Of a DNA stretch of 64,000 nucleotides, positions 60,587-64,000 are shown piece by piece (position 1 is the stretch's first letter; each line of letters begins with the position of its first letter). Position numbers and translations under genes: made by a program. The notes beneath the pieces are model-generated. The model saw only the letters and a list, made by a program, of their open reading frames with translations, was not told the origin of the DNA and searched no databases. This DNA is from DATFVA01 sp963832355 (GTDB lineage: Bacteria > Bacteroidota > Ignavibacteria > Ignavibacteriales > Ignavibacteriaceae). The stretch is taken from the NCBI GenBank assembly GCA_963832355.1, contig CAWHTX010000016.1, positions 1 to 64,000 on the forward strand, in the 5' to 3' direction.

Positions 60587-60925
60587 ATGAAAAAAGCAAT
60601 AATTATCGGTGCAGGTCTCGGAGGGCTGTCGACAGCTCTGAGGTTAAGCACGTCAGGATATAAAGTTACCATTCTGGAGAAGTATCAGAAGCCGGGAGGC
60701 AGACTTAACCAGCTGAAAAAAGATGGTTTTACCTTTGATGTAGGGCCCTCTTTCATGAGTATGAGCTATGAGCTCGATGAACTATTCAGGAGTTCCGGTG
60801 AGAAAAATCCGGTAACCCTAACAGAGCTTGATCCCCTTTACCAGGTTTATTTTGAAGGTGGAAATAAGCCTTACAGAATATGGAAAGATCTGGACAAGCT
60901 GCAGGAAGAATTTAAGAGATATTGA
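60587..60925 (+). CDS. crtI: Phytoene desaturase-type CrtI, 5' part of frameshifted gene
   Basis: The first 112 codons: KKAIIIGAGLGGLSTALRLS with the FAD Rossmann motif, ILEKYQKPGGRLNQLKKDGF and TFDVGPSFMSM. The genuine frame ends at the EEF codons near 60913, then the reading breaks. It is the first gene of the carotenoid operon. The enzyme dehydrogenates phytoene (or a related desaturation step) using FAD; which product is formed cannot be read from the sequence. Confidence 0.88.
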   Translation: MKKAIIIGAGLGGLSTALRLSTSGYKVTILEKYQKPGGRLNQLKKDGFTFDVGPSFMSMSYELDELFRSSGEKNPVTLTELDPLYQVYFEGGNKPYRIWKDLDKLQEEFKRY

Positions 60926-62072
60926 ACCGGATCTGGGCACTAAAGTAAAAAGCTATCTAAATAAAGCGGGGGAATTCTTTCACGATACCGAAGACAAAGT
61001 TATAAAATCGAACTATGCAAATGTGCTTGACTATCTATTGAAACTGACCAGAGTTCCCCTTAAGCATCTGCCCTACCTTTTCCGGAATATGTGGAATGAA
61101 GTAGAACGCAGCTTTACCTCTGACGAGGTAAAGATAATATTTTCGCTGGTAGCTTTTTTCCTGGGATCAACTCCTTTTCAGACGCCCGCCATTTATTCCC
61201 TGCTTAACTATACTGAAATGAAGCACGATGGTTACTGGAAGGTGGAAGGCGGTATGTATAAACTGGTTGAAGAAATAGTACGAATACTGGAAAGAAAAGG
61301 AGTTGAATTCCATTATAACACCGAAATAGTATCTGTCGGAAGTTCCAATGGAAAACTATTGTCGCTTCTCGATAATAATGGAAAAGAATGGACAGCCGAT
61401 ATTTATATTTCTAATTCTGATGCAGCCTCTTTCAGGGGGAAAATCCTGGGAAGGAAAAACTTCAGAGAAGAAAAACTGGATAAGATGGAATGGACACTGG
61501 CTCCGTTTACAATTTATCTTGGTGTTCAGGGCAAAATTGATGGTCTTATGCATCATAATTATTTCCTTGGAAAAAATTTCAAAGAGTATGCAGATAAAAT
61601 ATTTACTTCGGCGGTAAGTCCCCGCAAGCCTTATTATTACGTTAATGTATCCTCTAAATCCTGGCCGGAATCTGCACCGCCCGATTGTGAGAATCTCTTT
61701 ATCCTCTGCCCCGTACCAGACAGAAGATTTAAGTCGGAATGGAACGATAAGGACGAGCTTGCAGATAATATTATCAGAGACCTTTCCGAACGGGTGAATT
61801 TTGATATTGGAAAGAACCTGCTTGTTAAAGAAGTATGGAGCCCCGTCGATTGGGAGAATAATTTTAATCTTTATAGGGGTTCGGGACTTGGTTTAGCACA
61901 TGGTATTAACCAGGTAGGCGGATTCCGCCCAAAGAATCAGGACGAAGAATTTCCGAACCTGTTTTATGTTGGAGCATCTACTATCCCCGGGACAGGACTA
62001 CCAATGGTCATCATTAGTTCAAAACTGGTCTTAGAAAAAATTCAAAAGGAATATGGAAGCAGTTTATCATAA
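60915..62072 (+). CDS. crtI: Phytoene desaturase-type CrtI, 3' part
   Basis: Continues as RDIEPDLGTKVKSYLNKAGE in the next frame; DGYWKVEGGMYKLVEEIVRI carries the CrtI region GGMYKLVEE, and the C-terminus reads NLFYVGASTIPGTGLPMVII, the canonical amine-oxidase/CrtI end. One surplus base near 60913-60918 restores a ~493-residue protein, a usual CrtI length. Its stop codon overlaps the start of crtB by 20 nt, which supports a true operon. Confidence 0.88.
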   Translation, partial: RDIEPDLGTKVKSYLNKAGEFFHDTEDKVIKSNYANVLDYLLKLTRVPLKHLPYLFRNMWNEVERSFTSDEVKIIFSLVAFFLGSTPFQTPAIYSLLNYTEMKHDGYWKVEGGMYKLVEEIVRILERKGVEFHYNTEIVSVGSSNGKLLSLLDNNGKEWTADIYISNSDAASFRGKILGRKNFREEKLDKMEWTLAPFTIYLGVQGKIDGLMHHNYFLGKNFKEYADKIFTSAVSPRKPYYYVNVSSKSWPESAPPDCENLFILCPVPDRRFKSEWNDKDELADNIIRDLSERVNFDIGKNLLVKEVWSPVDWENNFNLYRGSGLGLAHGINQVGGFRPKNQDEEFPNLFYVGASTIPGTGLPMVIISSKLVLEKIQKEYGSSLS

Positions 62073-62895
62073 TACGGCATATAAAATCAGCCGTGTCATA
62101 ACTCATAGCTACAGCACCTCCTTCAGCCTGGGTATACAGGTTTTCGCGCCCTCATACAGGGATGCCATTTATGCTGTCTACGGTTATGTACGACTTGCAG
62201 ATGAAATAGTCGACTCCTTTCATAACTATGAAAAAAAGCTTTTACTTGATGATTTCCGGCGGGAAACTTTTGATGCTATAAAAAGAGGAATTTCTACTAA
62301 TCCTGTCATCAACTCTTTTCAGCTGGCGGTGAATAAGTACGGGATAGACTTAAAGTATGTAGAGGACTTTCTTAATAGTATGGAAATGGACTTATCTAAT
62401 AACTTTTATGAACCCAAAGTTTACGATGATTATATATACGGATCAGCAGAAGTTGTGGGGCTGATGTGTTTGAAAGTATTCTGTTATGGTCATCCCGGTT
62501 TATTTGAGGAACTTCTGGAATCAGCTAAAAGCCTGGGATCAGCATTCCAGAAAGTTAATTTCCTCAGAGATGTTAAAAGTGATTTGTCTGAGCGCGGAAG
62601 GATATATCTGCCCGGCATCAACCAGGAAGTCAATATCACTAATGCCAATAAACAGAAGCTTGAAGAAGATATAGTTGCTGAGTTTGAGACAGCATTAAAA
62701 GGTATTAAAAAGCTCCCGGCGGGTGTAAAACTGGGAGTATATTCCGCATATCTTTACTATCTTGGTTTATTTAATAAGATCAGGAAAAGCGATATTGAAT
62801 TACTGTTGCGTAAAAGAGTTCGTGTATCCAATTTTTCGAAAATTATGCTTTTGCTGAAGTCCTGGCTTGAAGTCAGGATTCTGAAAACCTGTTAA
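62053..62895 (+). CDS. crtB: Phytoene synthase
   Basis: A 280-residue trans-isoprenyl diphosphate synthase of the squalene/phytoene type. The first Asp-rich motif is VRLADEIVDSFHNY (~55), the second QKVNFLRDVKSDLSERGRIY (~175), as expected for head-to-head condensation of two GGPP to phytoene. N-terminus ITHSYSTSFSLGIQVFAPSY is the family's opening, and YAVYGYVRLADE the first motif in context. It overlaps crtI by 20 nt. The product is the substrate of CrtI. Confidence 0.93.
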   Translation: MEAVYHNTAYKISRVITHSYSTSFSLGIQVFAPSYRDAIYAVYGYVRLADEIVDSFHNYEKKLLLDDFRRETFDAIKRGISTNPVINSFQLAVNKYGIDLKYVEDFLNSMEMDLSNNFYEPKVYDDYIYGSAEVVGLMCLKVFCYGHPGLFEELLESAKSLGSAFQKVNFLRDVKSDLSERGRIYLPGINQEVNITNANKQKLEEDIVAEFETALKGIKKLPAGVKLGVYSAYLYYLGLFNKIRKSDIELLLRKRVRVSNFSKIMLLLKSWLEVRILKTC

Positions 62896-62909
62896 TAAAA
62901 GGTGGTATT

Positions 62910-63479
62910 ATGATATTTAAGTACAGCGCAGTCCTGGTTATTATCCTCTCAGCTAAAGTTTTTGGCTTATCGGTAAATCCTGATTCTGCTTCAATGAATT
63001 ACCTGAGAACTGAATTTTATGCTGCAGTGGAAGACGAAGACAAAGTCGATCTGCTCGAGCAGTATATTATATCCAGATATTCAGATGATTATACCAGTTA
63101 TAGTCCTGTTATCCTTGCTTATTACGGCGGCATTCAGGCGCTTAAAGCTAAGCATGCTTTTAACCCTATCTCAAAACTTAGTCATTTAATATCCGGATTG
63201 AACAGACTGGAAGAAGCGGTAGAAAAAAGTCCAGATAATCTTGAGATAAGGTTTATGCGGTTTTCAATTCTCGACCATGTCCCCGGTTTTCTTGGATATT
63301 CAAATGAGAGGGATGCTGACAGAGACAAAATATGCGGGCTGCTGATTCAGAAAGATTACTCTTCACCCGGCTACGAGATTCAAAAAGGTATGGCGGAGTA
63401 TATGCTGGAATCGGGAAGATTAAGCCGCCATCAGGAAAGTTTAATTCAGGATTTAATTTCCTCTTTTGCCAATAAATGA
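62910..63479 (+). CDS. Conserved unknown protein of the carotenoid operon
   Basis: A 189-residue protein with a signal-like N-terminus (MIFKYSAVLVIILSAKVFGL) and a helical body (YGGIQALKAKHAFNPISKL, GLNRLEEAVEKSPDNLEIRF, LDHVPGFLGYSNERDADRDK) with the flavour of TPR-like helices. I know this kind of protein from carotenoid clusters of Bacteroidota-like bacteria, but its function has not been named. Its TGA overlaps the ATG of the downstream lycopene cyclase-domain gene (ATGA), and it starts 14 nt after crtB, so it is locked in the operon. Confidence 0.78.
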   Translation: MIFKYSAVLVIILSAKVFGLSVNPDSASMNYLRTEFYAAVEDEDKVDLLEQYIISRYSDDYTSYSPVILAYYGGIQALKAKHAFNPISKLSHLISGLNRLEEAVEKSPDNLEIRFMRFSILDHVPGFLGYSNERDADRDKICGLLIQKDYSSPGYEIQKGMAEYMLESGRLSRHQESLIQDLISSFANK

Positions 63480-64000
63480 GTACGTACTTACTTATAAATT
63501 TTTTTATAATATTATTTCCACTTCTGTTAAGCTTCGACAAAAAAACTGCTTATTATAAAAATCTCATTCAAGTATTTATATCCGTAGTTATTGTCGGTAC
63601 AGCCTTTCTTATATGGGATTCAATTGCAGTAGTAAGAGGCGACTGGAGCTTTAACAGAGAGTTTTTAACAGGTATATATTTTTTTAATCTACCCCTGGAA
63701 GAGGTCCTTTTTTTTATAACAGTTCCCTACAGCTGTATTTTTATATATGAAGTATTAAGGAATTATGTCAGCGAAAAAAAACTGCGGGTTGGAAATAGCG
63801 TAATAATATTCATTGCCCTTATTATTATTGTTTTGGCTTTCATCTTCAGGGATCAGTATTACACTTTTACGGTGCTTCTCTTCTCCGCCTTTTTTCTTCT
63901 GACCGGTTTATTCAGATTTAATTTTTTATTGAGGTCAAAGATTTACTGGCTTACAATCCTGCTATCCTATATTCCATTTTTGGTTGTAAATTACCTGTTA
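63476..64000 (+). CDS. Lycopene cyclase-domain (CarR-type) membrane protein, partial at window edge
   Basis: The frame starts at the ATG at 63476, coupled to the previous gene, and runs open to the window end (175 codons, no stop). It begins MSTYLLINFFIILFPLLLSF and holds the hallmark NLPLEEVLFFITVPYSCIFI (the conserved Glu-Glu in a membrane helix) of the CarR/CrtYcd-type lycopene cyclase domain, with at least five hydrophobic segments. It should close the beta-ionone ring of lycopene, or a related cyclisation. A second domain copy may follow beyond the window. Confidence 0.85.
   Translation, partial: MSTYLLINFFIILFPLLLSFDKKTAYYKNLIQVFISVVIVGTAFLIWDSIAVVRGDWSFNREFLTGIYFFNLPLEEVLFFITVPYSCIFIYEVLRNYVSEKKLRVGNSVIIFIALIIIVLAFIFRDQYYTFTVLLFSAFFLLTGLFRFNFLLRSKIYWLTILLSYIPFLVVNYLL

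Noticed and set aside
1..64000. tRNA, rRNA, CRISPR or insertion sequence
   Set aside because: No cloverleaf with a CCA-type end, no rRNA-like block, no regularly spaced repeat and no transposase frame could be recognised on either strand.

Overview
The window looks like a chromosomal segment from a member of the FCB superphylum, most likely Ignavibacteriota (Ignavibacteriales) or a close relative. Four secreted proteins end in a type IX secretion sorting domain with the QNYPNPFNP signature. Other features fit the same group: a hybrid two-component system with regulator propellers, a DUF5916 protein, a CarboxypepD_reg/TonB receptor, KamA-family radical SAM protein, split methylmalonyl-CoA mutase and a carotenoid cluster with a CarR-type cyclase. 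Purine-rich Shine-Dalgarno sequences precede many starts. I see no tRNA, rRNA, CRISPR array, transposase or integrase.

Region by region. 0-4.6 kb: a secreted HEAT-like protein and two type IX cargo proteins, separated by copies of a ~100-bp intergenic repeat. 4.6-9.5 kb: an accessory-looking, single-strand run of small genes: an LCMT-type methyltransferase, two near-identical SnoaL-like lipoproteins made by a 582-bp duplication, two more NTF2/SnoaL proteins (one with two domains), an orphan membrane protein, and two 72-bp relics matching the N-terminus of a methyltransferase. 9.5-14.1 kb: a glycine-zipper peptide, two more type IX cargo proteins and a small periplasmic protein. 14.3-22 kb: an FAD/NAD(P)-binding oxidoreductase, a hybrid sensor kinase/response regulator split by a frameshift, and a KamA-family radical SAM protein. 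22-33 kb: outer-membrane and periplasmic proteins (porin-like, DUF5916, TonB receptor), dienelactone hydrolase, MscS channel, S33 hydrolase. 33-43 kb: a two-domain SDR/DUF2867 protein, LysE exporter, FMO-like oxidoreductase, TPR-LuxR regulator, ABC-2 exporter pair and an RRM protein. 43-57.8 kb: long-chain acyl-CoA synthetase, transketolase, an osmolyte (OpuB-type) ABC importer, a periplasmic GH13 alpha-amylase, a 677-residue coiled-coil protein, an AI-2E family permease, DUF454 and PAP2 membrane proteins and an esterase. 58-64 kb: methylmalonyl-CoA epimerase plus the mutase catalytic subunit, then a carotenoid operon (crtI, crtB, a conserved unknown, and a lycopene cyclase-domain protein that runs off the window).

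A striking property is that seven otherwise intact genes are each broken by one apparent single-base indel (hybrid kinase, MscS, TonB receptor, a periplasmic protein, the LuxR regulator, acyl-CoA synthetase, CrtI). This density in conserved genes argues first for residual consensus errors in the assembly. The MscS break, however, falls exactly on a U UUA AAA slippery heptamer. The most unusual biological signals are the SnoaL/methyltransferase-relic patch at 4.6-9.5 kb, the dispersed repeat placed upstream of three genes, and a structured intergenic region at 57.9-58.2 kb.
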